Shown piece by piece: positions 12,549-25,877 of a stretch of DNA of 64,000 nt (within the stretch, counting starts at the first letter, position 1; each line of letters starts with the position of its first letter). The stretch is from Arabidopsis thaliana (taxonomy: Eukaryota; Streptophyta; Magnoliopsida; Brassicales; Brassicaceae), in assembly GCF_000001735.4 (NCBI RefSeq), contig NC_003075.7, positions 15,873,001 to 15,937,000 on the forward strand. The letters run 5' to 3'. The position numbers and the translations under genes were made by a program. The notes under the pieces were generated by a model that was not told the origin of the DNA, did no database searches, and saw nothing but the letters and a program-made list of their open reading frames with translations.

Positions 12549-13628
12549 ATGGCGACCAGAGCTTTGCTCGCCGTTATATATGCGTCTCCGAATCGCTGCT
12601 ACATCTCTCCGAGCAGGATCAAAATCCAATCTTTAACTTGTTCTTCTTCAAGTCATTATTACCAAAGACAGAGTAGAAAAAACCACAGAATAGCTCGAAG
12701 TTACTCGTCTGACTCGGATTCCTCCGTTCTTCAGCCGCCGGATGTGGCCCGTCTTGCTCAGACAGCTCGAATCTCTCTAACTCCGGCGGAGGTACTCGCT
12801 TTTTCTCTTTTATCGAATCTACTTTGTCCAGTTGAGTTCCGCTTCTTCGTCCATTGATCCTTTTCTTTTTTAGATAGAGGAATGTGAAACTAAAATTCGT
12901 CGAGTCATCGACTGGTAACTAATCTACCTCTTTCTGCACGAAATTGGCTTCCATGTTTATGTCATTGAACCAAAAGAGAAAGAATCAATGTGTTGTTGGA
13001 TTGCTGAGAAATGCAGGTTTGGGCAGCTTCAACAAGTTGATGTTAACAGTGTGGAGCCAGCTATTAGAGCAGGTTAGAATCATAAACTTTTATCAATTAT
13101 TACTCAACGTTCTTCTTTTATTTGGTCTACTGTATTTTTGATCTTATAAATTGGTTTCTGAAATCATTGGTAAAACTAGTTTGTAAGTAAGATTTGTTTG
13201 TTCTGTTTCAAGTAGAGAGACTCATGTCATGTGATACAGATTGGAGACTGTATAAGTCTTTCTAGTGTCTAGTCTAAGCACATTCTCTGACTAGGCAATA
13301 TGGTTTTATACTAGTAAGAGGTCTAATTATCAATCTTGATCCGTTTTGGAAATCATGCTTATTTCAATATCTTGATGCCTTTATAAATCTCAAAAAACTT
13401 GTAGAAATGGATGGTGGAAATTTGCGAGAGGATGCTCCAGAAACATTTGACAACAGGTTTGATCTTTACACAATTTTCTTCATCTGCAATGATACCGGCT
13501 TTAAGATGAAAGCCATCTATTAAACTTAAGAGTTTTGATATTCCTCTAACAGGGACAGTATAAGAGCTTCCATTCCAAGCTTTGAGGACGCATATCTAAA
13601 AGTCCCTAAAATACTAAACAAAGAGTGA
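12549..13628 (+). CDS. GATC: Glutamyl-tRNA(Gln) amidotransferase subunit C, organellar
   Basis: Five exons: 12549-12791, 12874-12914, 13017-13072, 13405-13456, 13553-13628; 468 nt, 155 aa. GatC is the small belt-like subunit of the GatCAB complex, which converts Glu-tRNA(Gln) to Gln-tRNA(Gln) in mitochondria and plastids. Residues 1 to about 55 are rich in Arg, Ser and aromatic residues with few acids, consistent with an organelle transit peptide. The core follows as PPDVARLAQTARISLTPAEIEE, the usual GatC opening helix, then the Asp/Glu-rich C-terminal helix region LREDAPETFDNRDS. The protein is longer than bacterial GatC (about 95 aa) only by the transit peptide. The palindrome immediately upstream may regulate it. 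I recall AT4G32915. Confidence 0.92.
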
Positions 13629-13830
13629 CTTTTTCAGGTACTCTTCTTATCCATAGATGAGCAATCATAGTTTCCTGATTATGATCTAAGACCTGCCCAT
13701 TGATTTTTTTTTTTTTGGGTGTATGTGTCTTTCATGTGCAGCTTCTTGGAATTGTTTGGCTGAAGAGATTCATTCTCAGATCCGGTTCTTGTTCCAGCAT
13801 CTCTATGTTTTCTAAAATTGGTTAGCAGAA

Positions 13831-14065
13831 AACAAAATTGCCTCAAAATTGTTAAGTCTCACGTAGGCTATTATTCTACAACATTTTGTTCACAACTCAC
13901 CACAACCTTGTGTGCATATGAAACTAAACTCAAACCAATTTTGAATAGTGTCTGTGATGGGCCGTTTTGATCCCAGCCTATTTTGAATCCTTTGCGTTTT
14001 TTTAAGCTCGATCCGTTATGAACTCGGACTGACCTATTGCTCTACACCATTCAAATTCATATCAT
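13831..14065. repeat. Diverged direct repeat, copy 1
   Basis: About 235 bp starting AACAAAATTGCCTCAA. It shares blocks in the same order with 14588-14750: the opening, AAGTCTCAC..AGG, CTATTATTCT, ACCACAACCTTG, GGCCGTTTTGA, CTATTGCTCT, TTCATA. The TGT-AAGTCTCACATAGG part is reminiscent of the 5' ends of small plant LTRs (TRIM type), but no primer-binding site was found, so LTR origin is only a suggestion. Confidence 0.55.
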
Positions 14066-14587
14066 TAGTAATTCCAAATGTCTTTCTTTTGTATTATGTT
14101 GCCCCCCGAATAGTTTTTTAAGTATTTGTTGAACACCGAACCAATAAGATTGAATTATAAATGGGCCCTAAGCCCAAAGTCCAAGCACACTTAAAAGTCA
14201 GCGAAACGCAGATAGTAATTAATTCCAGATCTGTGAAAAATATTACCACTGGCAATGAGAGCGCGTGCTAATAACTCGCTAAATTTATTTCAATTTCCGT
14301 GGTCTATATAGTCAGCCAAATCATCTAATTTTCCAAATATGCAAAAAATCAGCGCGTGAGGAGAATTTCACTGTTACAAACAGTTTGCGTCTTTTCTCTA
14401 TTACCCCATTGTTTCAATTTTTGTTTTTTCTTTCACAAAATTAAAGTAATGCCAGAGTGATACTACGGGAAATTGCAGCATTTTCTGAGTTTCCTAACTG
14501 ATCAAAAAAAAAAAAAAAAAAACTTACATTTGAGAGAGAAGAAGAGAAAGCTTGTAGAAATGGAAGGCCTTATTTGAGAAAGAAGTG

Positions 14588-14750
14588 AATAAAATTGACT
14601 CAAGATTGTAAAGTCTCACATAGGCATAGGCTATTATTCTCTACAACATTATAATTCAGTACCACAACCTTGCATATAGGGTGGTTGTGATAGGTCAGGC
14701 CGTTTTGAGCTTGGACCAAACTATTGCTCTGCAACATCCGAGTTCATACT
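14588..14750. repeat. Diverged direct repeat, copy 2
   Basis: Second copy of the block at 13831-14065, about 520 bp downstream and in the same orientation, beginning AATAAAATTGACTCAAGATTG. It is shorter because of internal deletions. Confidence 0.55.
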
Positions 14751-15152
14751 TATCTCAAACCATGAGGTTAGTTAGTATAATGTGGACTAATGTATGTAGG
14801 AAGAAGGGAGACAACAAGAGTGCACCAACACAATCACCAAACCAGTAGAAGAGAGTATTCGTAGTGAAGAAGACATACAACATTTAAAACCGCAAAATAA
14901 ACATCAAACTCCGGATCATCTGAGAGGTCCATCAATGTTACCAAAAAGAAAACAAGATGGATCTTGGCCTGGGAATCAAAATATAAGCGTGTGCTTTCCG
15001 GATTATTCTTTCCTTTTCCTACTTTCCTAAGAGTTAGCTATATTCACCTGAAAAATCTTTGAATCAGCTTGTGCACAAACCAGAAGACGCCTTTCAAATA
15101 AAAACGAGCTCCCTCCACCTTGCTTTGTATTAATTATAGTTTGGTTCGTGTC

Positions 15153-18100
15153 TCACGACTGCCAGAACAGCTCGGAATCATCGCTGTACAAGGAGTAATC
15201 TTGTATCTCGAGGTTTGCAACGTGCCAGTTTACGAGTTGGGATTGCAAGACTTTGCATAGAAACAAAGCGACTGGGAATATCCACCATTCGTTCTCGTCC
15301 CTGCAAAAGAAATATAAATAAGTTTTGATGATGCAAGAAGGAATCTGTAGTTTGGTTTGAGCTCAGAGTGAAGTTTGTTTTCTTCTCTCACATGCTAATG
15401 TTCCATGGCTGGAGATACGGGATCTTTTTCCCAGATGATGAGCCATGATAGTGAACATATCCACACACAAATGCCACAACCTGCAAAAACCCACCATGCA
15501 CAAAGGATCTTTAATCAAGTAAGAGGAAGTTGCAGAAACTATAGAAGTCGAATTTTCAGATGTAGCTTTTGCATAAAGAGAGAAATACTTACGACATTGA
15601 CCAAGGATGTGACATTCCACAATGCATAAACGCGTGTGCGACTAGCAGAGCGCCTTGGTCCGTGGCTAAACAAAGCGCTGACCCCAGCAGGGAATGGAAA
15701 AATGATGCTGAGAGGTAAAATAAACATAGCGAGAAAGACTTCCAGCAATGATATCGAGTAGAGTTGGAGTAGTGTGAGTAACGTTAGAGTTAAATCTCCT
15801 AGGAGTAGCACCGAGATAACCAAACCGACCAGATCCTGTTAACACCGCGGAAAATTACAGATTTCAAAACCCTCAATAGTAAAGGAAAATTACAGATTTC
15901 AAAGTCTCAGGGAGACTTTACCTGATGACCAACAGGTTTTGTGTTATGAATCAAGAAGGAGATGAGGGAAAGGACATCTTTTTCTTCTTTAAGAAATTGT
16001 AAGCTTCCAATGTCTATGATTTCTCCACACTCTTGATGCCTCACGTGGTTGATTTCGCTTCTTAGAGGTTGAAAATTCTCCCTGAAATCACCAGAGTGAT
16101 TTTCAATTTGTGTCCCCCTGCATATTCAAAACTCAATGAACGTCTGGATGCTGCATATTCAAATAAACAACAGAGAGAATCAAAGTGACATTTCTTACCA
16201 TGGATGCTGCTGTTCTGTTTCATCATCACTTCTTGTTGATGCGACTTCATCTGCAATGGTGTGAACAAGGATTCCATACTGGCAAGACGACGAAGACAAT
16301 GCCTGAAACCTAGCTAGGTCAACACGTACACCATGTCTTTTCAAAGCAGGGTTTCCATGAGTTTCAATCCATCTCATAACAGAGCGAAACGTGGACCTCA
16401 GTTTCCCTTGCTGAACCAGACGTAGCTGAGCGTTCAGACCAGCGACAAAGCGGTACCAAGTGGTTGGTGGGACCAACTATAAAAGGGGATAAATTCATTA
16501 CGTTCTTGCAGTCATAGGCAATAAACTATACATGTGAAGCAGTAAAATACCACGCCTCATTAATCAGTCTATATGAAACAAAAAACAGACCTGGCTCAGA
16601 AGACTGGTCAGAATATCGTCACTTTGGAGTGAGTAATAGGCCATGTAACTTCCGTCGCCTCCAAATATTAAAGGCATTGGAAGTCTTTGATGAACCTGAG
16701 GAGGAAGATCGCTTCTCTTTTCATCGCCACCAAGGAAGAAATCTAGATGAGCTAACATCAAATCAGGAGTAGCAGCTACCTGCACAGCACAAATTCTCAT
16801 GATTCATATACTACAATCCTTTTTCTTGCCATCTGTAAACAATGAAATGGAGCCTTGTTTTCAAGAACACAAGCACCAACGTCTTGACTAAGATCCTATT
16901 AGAACTATGATGACTGCTCCACCAATTCTCACAAACTATGATTGGCCTTTTGTCTTTCTTGCTAAATATTTACAATGTTCTAAAGGTAGTCAGTTGAGAG
17001 CATAACTCAATAGATGAATATGTACCTTTAGCCCTTCATATAATGCCCTTGAACGACACGAGCGTAGACAAGAATGGTCATATTCTGATCTAACAAAGTC
17101 ACGGAGTTTCTGAAATTTCAGCCTCCGGCGTGATTGCTGCCATGACCATGCAAGAGGATAGACTAGAACTGAAAGCATAATGTAAATCGCACCCTCCCAC
17201 CACTGATATGCAGCTATAACATTGACTTCATCAACAAACCCATTAAACGCAGCCTCGTACCTAGAGAAAATTCAGGAGAGGCCTAAGTATTTCAAAAACT
17301 ACGTTCAGAACATTTTATCACCAAAACAATCAACAGCTAATAACTTACACAATCTCTTTTATTTCCTCTGGGGGTGTATGAGAAAGATGCCAAGGTTCAC
17401 TGAAAGTATTAGGACCTAAGAAATAGATCCTATGCATGTGGCCCTGTGACTCCTCCACTCTGCTCGTCTCCATCACCTGATACGATTAAACACAAAATTA
17501 ATATTACAACAAAGACATCAACTATAAAAGGAGCACCTTAACAATTGTTTATAATCTACTGAAACAAGAGCGCAAACACAGGATAATAATTATGCATCGC
17601 AATCTATTTCAAAATTTCTCCTTCTTTCTTGTGAGTTCCGACGAGATATTTCAGATGTATCTGTTATTAGGACGACCATCTAATAGCAACAACAAAAAAA
17701 TCTGGCGCTATTGTTATGTTTCCATTCACATGTTATCTTATCTCCCTTCAAAAACTTTCATCCAGACTCCGATAAAAGATAAAGACTAAGCAAACCTCAT
17801 TCAACGACTCGAGGAATGGAAATGAGTGATCAATCTGAGAGCCATGCTGGGTCGGGGCAGACCCATGCAATTCGTCACCGCTCACAAATTTCATTCTGGC
17901 GACGCTGAAAACAAGTGCTAGTAGGAGGAGCACAACTACTAAAAGAACACCAAACAGCCAGGGTCCACCAAATGTGTATATTAACTCTTCAAGCGTAGTA
18001 TAACAGTGTGGCATGTGGTATCTATCCGAAATGCATTTATATGGACAAGGCGTTTCTGCAACACCACCTGTCAAGAAACAAGTAAAACATAACAATAATT

Positions 18101-21100
18101 GTGTATCAGACACACTAAGGATAATATAAACAAAGACAGGGGAACACATTACAGCAAAAAATCATTATCCCTCAATCAGTGTTCCAAATAATTACCTCGA
18201 ACAGTGACATATACAGCACGATGGGGAATATCATTAGCCGGACAAAGATGACAAAGAGCTTTATCAGATCCAGTAACGTTCTTATAAGTGCCAGATGGAC
18301 ATTCCTGTAGAATATTTAAATATGTAGATAGTTGAAGCATGTTTTCGTTTTTAAAAATTTTGGTCGACAATTAAAGCGTGTTAAACCAATGAAGTTGGAG
18401 AGCCATTGCTCGCAAGAAGGATGAACTACATTAATGTAATAGATATTGAAGTATCAATCTATCAACAAATAATCAAAAAGGACACTAAATACCTCTGGCC
18501 TAAGCAGGTCTGACATTATGTGGTTAATATACTTGCTATTGTTTGGTTAAAGAAAGAGATTGTAACATCACCTGAGACCATTTGAATAAAACCTAGTAGA
18601 GAGAGGAAAACTAGAACCCTAATCCATCCAAACATGTTTTAATGCAGAGAAACAATAACACATAAAGAAGTTTATCAGTACCTCGCAAAATAAACCATAG
18701 AGCCCTTCTGGACAAGCTTTGCCAGTCAAAGTTCCATTCCCTCCAATATTATCTTCAATGATACCCATCCCTCCTCTGTAAATCATTATTGAAATCACAG
18801 ATTATATTCTAGAAACACATTAAGAAAAGAATCTAGAGTGCTTATATAACTAAGAAAGAATTGTGTTTCTCCAAAATAGAAATCGCAAATATGTTATCAT
18901 AATATAATATAAAAGGTCGTTAAGTATGAACTTCTTATAACAAACCTTACATAAACTCTTCCCTTAACTATGGCAACGGGATGATAGACATCACCAGTGG
19001 GAATGTCTGACCAATGAAAATGAATCCTTCCACCACTTCCTCCTCCACCTCCCTTCAGGCTACCATTTCCTCCAATACTAGAGAGAATCGCAGACCTCCC
19101 TATCTCAAGTGTGCGCAAGAATAAAAGTACGGTTCCACCTGAACCACCACCAGGTCCTAGACTTGAATTACTTAGGCCTTTCAGCGTCTTCCTGGGACTT
19201 TCGCCATCAGTTGTTATTGAGCCTTCCAGTGACAAGCTTGAAAGTGGGTGCTCAAGTGAACCAAGCACTTCACAAATTGGTAGAAAACAAATTATTAGGA
19301 AGAGTTATATTTGAGAGACAGTCAGTATGTTGCAGGAAACAGGTCAAAGTGAACTAATCACTACACAAGTTTGTAGAAAAAAATATTATTCTAAAGAGAT
19401 AAATTTCAGAAACAGTTGGTATATTGGTAGGAAACAGGTCGAAGTTAAACCAGTCACTTCTGTACAGAGATAGTGAAAAGATGCTGAAACCAGATTAGAA
19501 ATAGTAAGCTTTACATGAGGTCAATAAATTACTTCAGTTTTCTCTTTTTAGAGTTCAAAATTAATCATGTTAGAACGAGGATTAAGTTGATACTATCTGA
19601 AATTTAAAACTTACCAATGATTCCTCCCCCAGCAACTGAATCCGTTGACTCTTCATTTCCACTTCCGCTGCCAAGTTCACATGGTAGGTCTGCATTTCCA
19701 TAAGACTCGCCACCCTCAATGCAAGTATGATTGTAACATCCGCTTCCGCCTTTACCACCATGTCCACCACCACTCCCAATACCGCTTCTCAGAAACCTAC
19801 CTGTCCCAACTCCACCTTTGCAGCCTGTGTGCATATTTAAATCTCTCAAAACTGGTTCACATTACATGTATGAAGGACAAAAAGTGAACACAAATCAGGA
19901 GAATCATCTTAAAAGAGTATGTGGCTTACCCATCCCGTCCGCGGATATTGTTCCAGAAGAGCGGACAAGTACCGTTCTTGCCAGATGGAATTGGATTACA
20001 GATCCTTTAATGAGACCTTCAACAGTAATATCCTCAACTCGGCAGATCTGCAACAGAGACCAGTTAGAACATGTAAAAACCTTCTTCGTAATGTTTTGTT
20101 TCCGCAAACAAGCACCTGAAGAGTGAATGGAAGGGATGAATTGACATTGCAATCCTCCGGTGGGTGGAGTAGTTCAACAGGGCAATCTTGGCGTTGACAG
20201 TAAAGCTTTGGAGTACTTTGAAATAAACCAACCATAAAGATTTTAGAGGTTCAATACAACAAAACAAAATAATAAAAGGAAAAATACTTTTGTGGAAGGA
20301 TCGCTCGAACCTTCAGAACTTACAGGCCACCAGTTGATGCATTCTGCAAAGGACCACGCAAAACCGCTCCGGCTCCAACCTTCCCGAATCAAAGAAATAA
20401 CTGTTAGCCAAGAATACTTTTTATCTTCCTACTGGTTCTCACCTATGTCTGAACTCACATATACTGATATAGAAAAGAGCTACATTTTTTCCTTCTTAAA
20501 GATAGTGAGGAAATCAAAATAGTTAATCCGACATAAATGATAATTTTAGCCCTGAACCGATTCACACAAAGTAGAACCACAACTTTCAGAACCTACACAT
20601 CTCAGCCCACAGAAGGTAAAAAAAAGTCCCAAAAGCATGATATAGTTTCTTTTCCTTACCTGGATGCTATAAAATAGAGACAAAATCAGACGCTGTGCTT
20701 CAATTGTATCTCCTGTGCCTGTTAGATTCAACAGGCCCTGCCCATGTACTCCGAGGTTTCCATTGGATTGTATCACAGATGACTCCTAAATAAAAGTAAA
20801 GAGCATAGAATTGTACTTCAAAGTTGTCTATAATTCCACAGCACGACGAAGAACAAGTTACAGTATATTGATTAGGATACCTTGAGCACCAACAGATTAC
20901 TAATTTCAAGCATTGAAGTTCCCAATATTGTCACACCACCGCCATCTATAAACATTCTTGACTTCAACATCAAGAACACCTTGACTGTCATACGTAAAGC
21001 CCCGTAAACCTGATACATAGCACAGAGGTTAACATAGTATGCAGAAGGAAGAAAAAATATACCTTTTCAAAATTAATCGAATACCTTGATTGCAGAATTA

Positions 21101-23006
21101 CTCATCAAGAGTTCCTCAGCAAATAATTCAAATTCAGAGGAAGCATAACGTGGAAGACCAAAGTTCAACTCTCCACCATTTGACAAACTTATCAATCCTT
21201 GAACCTACACAACCGGGAAAATGAATAACTTGTTCACACTGATTACACTTGGCTTCAGTGGCCAAAAGATGATGCTTACAGTATCAAGAACCTATATTTA
21301 CTTTCACAAACCTGAACACGGCTCCAACGCAAGGGAACAGCAACCTTTGCCATATTCCGGATATACAAATTAGTGAAAAGGCGGTGGTTAGGGAACTCCA
21401 GGAGAAGAGTGTCTGTATATGTTGTCTTATTGTGGTTGTCAATGGTTAAGCTCTCTGAAATAACATCATACAGAGTCCCAGCAGCTCCAGCATTTTCTGG
21501 ACAACCAAAACTACGACCTCCTACAAAGAGTAAATTCGAATTGAACTGTCACAACCACAAATACTTAAACAAAAAAGGGAACTATCAAGATGAGTTGTTA
21601 TCATCACAATATCTAATCAATTGAAAGCACAAATTTAGGGAATGATTGAAAGAACAAACTGGAGCTAACCATTGAAAAAGATTTTTGGATCAGAATGGCG
21701 GCTGTATATATCGACGGATACCCGTCCACCACCTCCACCAGCATACCCATCACCTCCAGATGCACTTAAACGACCATTTCCTGCCCTGTAGCATTAACCA
21801 ACACAGTAGTTTCAGATATCTAATATTGAACCAAAGTTCAAACCCATTTTTGTGTCTTGGTAAAGCAAATTGTACTTCAAAAAGGCAAGATGCTAAATGC
21901 AATAATTAAGGATATCATTCATGGGCCACAACTCAAAGGAATTACAAAACTTAATTTCCTAGACAACCTAAGACCTTTCCATTATTAATTGACCAACAAC
22001 CATCATCAAATATGGAACAAGAAGAGAAGAGTCAACACTTATTTTATTTCCAAACTTCAGAACACCAATGCAAAGCCTTAAGATATACCAAAACTCACTC
22101 ACATAAAAGAAGGCAACCATTAGATGATTTAATTAAAGAGAAGAAAAGAAAGAGTGAAAATGACAAAAAGAGAAAGAAAAAAATATTTCGTTACATTTTA
22201 TGAGCCATTACGAAGATGCTGCCGCCGGACCCACCACCACCTTTAACACCACCACTGGCCCCATCAGCTAAAACGCTGCCGTTTAAACTAATATACCCTA
22301 ATATCTCTATCGCCACCGTTCCGCCGCCACCTCCACCGTAATCAACCTCATTACTCGTCGAACCACCTCTACTGCCATAAATCTCCGGCTTCTCCAAAGA
22401 CGACCAACCATAAACATCACCACCGAACACATCTTCCGGAATCTTCGTAGTAGTATCCGACAAACAACATGCACCTCTTCCACCGTATCCACCACCGGCA
22501 CCTTCCACTCCCTCCGGCGTACCGCTAGTATCCGGCGGAGGTTCTCCAGCCAATCCAGTGGTATCAACGGCCGAGCTTAGCCCAAATTCAGCGTTTTCCG
22601 CCGCGAGACGGAAAGTCCCGGCGATAACCGAAGAATTCTCAGCCAATGAGAAATTGCCGGAGATATTGACACTAATCGAACATCCCGGAAACTGGCAAAC
22701 CAATCTAACACCAGGCAAAACGTGGAGATTACCTTTACCGGTGATGTTTAGGTCACGTGTGAGATTCAAATCAGCGACGAGCTTACACGTGGAATCTAAA
22801 GAGCCAACACCTCCTAGGTCATCTACACATGAAACCGACGAATCATCATCATCCGGGGAAGGCTCCGGCGCCGGAGAAGGTGACAGTGGTTCGAATCTAA
22901 TCGCAGTCTCATCCCACGAATTGATTAATTTCGGATTTGCAGATACGAGGATGACGAACGCGAAACAGAGACAGAATCTCACCATTGGAATCGAAATCGA
23001 AATCAT
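15153..23006 (-). CDS. Large secreted/multi-pass glycine-rich membrane protein, function unknown
   Basis: Twenty-two exons from 23006 down to 15153 (first 23006-22195, last 15300-15153); all junctions are in phase and sum to 4299 nt, 1432 aa, the length I recall for AT4G32920. Residues 1-23 are a signal peptide (MVRFCLCFAFVILVSA). The ectodomain alternates beta-rich stretches with Gly-rich loops such as GGGGSGGSIFVMAHKMAG, GGGGGRVSVDIYS, GGGHGGKGGSGC and GGGGGSGGRIHFHWSD, a pattern suggesting a repetitive beta-helix-like wall or matrix domain. A Cys-rich module (CPEGLYGLFCEECPSGTYKN..CHLCPAND) like the ephrin-receptor GCC2/GCC3 type precedes a membrane helix at about 877-897. Further helices lie near 993-1013 and between 1274 and 1368. 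The long intracellular-looking part has no catalytic motif that I recognise. Exon 11 uses a GTGAAG acceptor. The role is unknown; surface location is inferred. Confidence 0.9.
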
Positions 23007-25877
23007 CTAGAGATGAGAATCCATGGTTACACAAAACAACGAAGACATTGGATTCGAAGAACAAAGAGGCTAAACAACAATATAACCGTTGCGTCTGTAC
23101 GAGAATTCAAAATTAGAAGAAAAAAAACAGATTGAAGAAACAGAGATTACACGAAGAAACAGAACAGAGCTTTGAAAACAGAGCTCTGTGTGTAAAAAGA
23201 CAGAGAGAAGAGAAAAAAAAAGATAAGTTTGGTCTTGTAGAGAGAGAGAGATGAGCAAAGAAGAGGTTGAAGGAAGGAAGCGAGAGGCGCGCTTTAGTTT
23301 GGTAAATGCTGAAGAAATTTTTTTAGAAAGGCTTTCGCGTTACACGTGAGACTTTTTTTTTTTGTCTACCAATTAGTTTTTGACACGTGCTAGTTTAATA
23401 CCACCAAACTGATATTTATTTAGGCTTTGTTTTTAGTCTTTAAACTTTACTTTAATTGTTGTGATTAAGAGATCTTCTCTTTAATTTTGTTGAAACCTTC
23501 ACTTGAACGAAAAACAAAAGGGGAAATGCTAATAAAATATCTTCTATCCAATTTTTACCAAATGAATCTCTATTTTTGTAAGAACTGTCATCACAACTCT
23601 TTCTTTAATTAAAAATTAGCTATATTTTAATTAACTCATTTTGACAAATTAATTTAGGGATTCAAAAAGGATATTTAGGGTTTTGGAACTAGAGGAAGAG
23701 ATCAGGTTTTGGAAATGTAGGACTTATCTTATGAAATTCTATTTTATTATGATTTTTTTTTTTAGTTCAATCTTGGTTAACATGTTTCAATTCTAAATTG
23801 GTTTTTGTTTATGAGTTTAAGTTTTTGGTAATTTACAGAGACATTAACTTTTGTTTTTATAGTTACTTATCATCTAGATTGTCTTTTATGGATTTTTTTT
23901 TTTTGTCCTTTCCTTATCAATTTTGTTTTCTTTAGAGGTCCTAAGTGGTCTCTTAGAGAAGGATGGTTTGATCTTGATGTATCTGGCCATTTTCCATAAA
24001 TCCATATTCACTTAACGGTTTCGATATATTTTTATAGCATCTCCTCAACTTCATTGTGGTGAAACTAATTTGAGATTAATCTTCTCGACATGTGATTTTT
24101 TGCTAACGTGAGCATCTCTCCAATATGTGAGACAGATCCAAAACAGAAGAGTTTTTCATTATTATTTTTCTGTTAAAGATGAGTTTATCAAGAATACTTA
24201 TACGAGCTTCACGTCCCCAATTAACTCAATCGCGATTTTGAAGATCCTAAACCTTTGTCCCACATTCAGTTTCCAATCATCACATCTCCCAAATGTAAAC
24301 CTCTCACGGACTTTAAGAGTTTCTCCAATATTTCCAACGTTCGAGCTCGTTTTCGTGTTGCCCACATTATGATTGCAAAACGACATGCAACTTTCAGTAG
24401 TTTCGTTTTTAAGTTCACCCAAAATCATGCAGGATTACATTATCAGTTATCACAGTAAAACAATGTTAACGTTGGAATGTAATTGTATGTTTTGTAACTT
24501 CATATATGTATCAAAATAAATCTTGCAAAATTTGGAAATCTGATATATATACCACTAAAACCTTCACGAGACAACGAAAATTCTTCACTTTAATTTGTTA
24601 AACAAAAATATTTAAAAGTATCCACATGCTGTTGACCGTAGAAAATACTGGGCGACAGTTTCACTTAAATTCATATTCACAACTCACAAGTCAAAGATTT
24701 TGATTGGAGTCACGTATCATATACTTCGTAGGAGTTATTTATCTTTTAAGTTATATGCGAACATAAGACGAAGAAAAAAAACTATTTTAGTACATATAAA
24801 TATCAAAGTAATCACATGAAGTTTTTTGCGAAAGTGATAGTTTAACGGCTAATCATACAGGGGCCAAAGAGTACTCAATTTTATGATTATTTATTGAGTT
24901 CTGACTATTTTATGTGTTGGAGAATGAAGACAGTACTTGTCACGTTTAATGATAAAATACTGATTACAAAACAAAAAAGGATAATGGCGACAATAATGCA
25001 GAAGAAATGACGGAATTCAAAAGAAATAAATTGGGGATTGATTGGGGATGAAGCTACGTAGATGTACGTGTGGCTTTCTCTCAGTGTCGCGAAACCGACA
25101 TGAAGCCAAATGGCAAGACACTAGATTGACTTTTGTACAACGTGTTTGGCTGTTGATGAGGATTCCTCTAATCCAGAGGTTGCGTGTTGGTGCGTTCCCA
25201 CTACACCCACACGAGCTTTTACATTTTTTCTTTATGTTCTTTTTTTGGTTTTGTGCCATTTTGTGTCAACAATAGCGAACAAAGCGTAGCATTGGAGAAA
25301 CCTTTTTCTATAAATAATTGTTTTCTTTAACATGTGTTTTCTTCTATCGTTAAAGAAGTTGATCTTTTTCCGTTGGTTTTTGCATTTTTTTGCCTATCTT
25401 GGTAGTTGGACTTAAGAGCAAATATTGGTTAATCATGGTTTGAATTCTTGATTGTGACTTACTAGGCTTGTAGTTTGCTAATGGTGTTTTTTTTAAAAAA
25501 AAATGTTGAGTCTAGTGCTATGATTTTGCTTTGAGAAATTAAGTTTAAATCCTAAGGTGTTTTATTTTAACCACTCAAAATCCTTAAGATTATTAAAAAA
25601 CCTAAGAAATATCAAATGATACCAAATAGAAAACTTACAGGACATAAAACAACTAGATGTAAATAACTTGGGCTCAATTGCTTTCAAATTGGGCTTTTTC
25701 ATATGTGTGCTTTTGGACTAAAAGACTCATAGGTCAAAAAAATTAAACGGGCTGAGACCAAATATTTGGTTTATAACGAAATATGAGTTTTTTGGGGGGC
25801 CATTCTGATAAATAATAAGAAGAAGAAGAATCGCGTCTGCAAAGCTTTAGTGCTTCCTAGAGCAAAGGAGAAAAAAA
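23007..25877. other. Divergent intergenic DNA, glycine-rich gene / DUF866 gene
   Basis: About 2.9 kb. The first ~250 bp are purine/GA-rich and probably the 5' leader of the minus-strand glycine-rich gene. The remainder is A+T-rich with no supported gene; overlapping frames at 24127-24458 and 25017-25275 lie on both strands and resemble nothing. A perfect 14-bp palindrome ACCAAATATTTGGT lies at 25757-25770, about 110 bp upstream of the DUF866 ATG. Confidence 0.5.

Larger units (their letters stand above)
13629..15152. other. Intergenic DNA between convergent GatC and the glycine-rich gene
   Basis: A 1.5-kb gap with no supported gene. It contains two diverged direct repeats (described separately), a 17-18 bp poly-A tract near 14504-14521, and the 3' ends of both flanking genes. 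Confidence 0.5.

Noticed and set aside
22307..23010. Long frames on the plus strand and in another minus frame over exon 1 of the glycine-rich gene
   Set aside because: Shadows of a GC-richer coding exon; the signal peptide and splice phase support the 23006 frame only.
24127..24458. Overlapping plus and minus frames in the intergenic region
   Set aside because: Open on both strands with no bias toward either, no similarity and no start context; consistent with chance.
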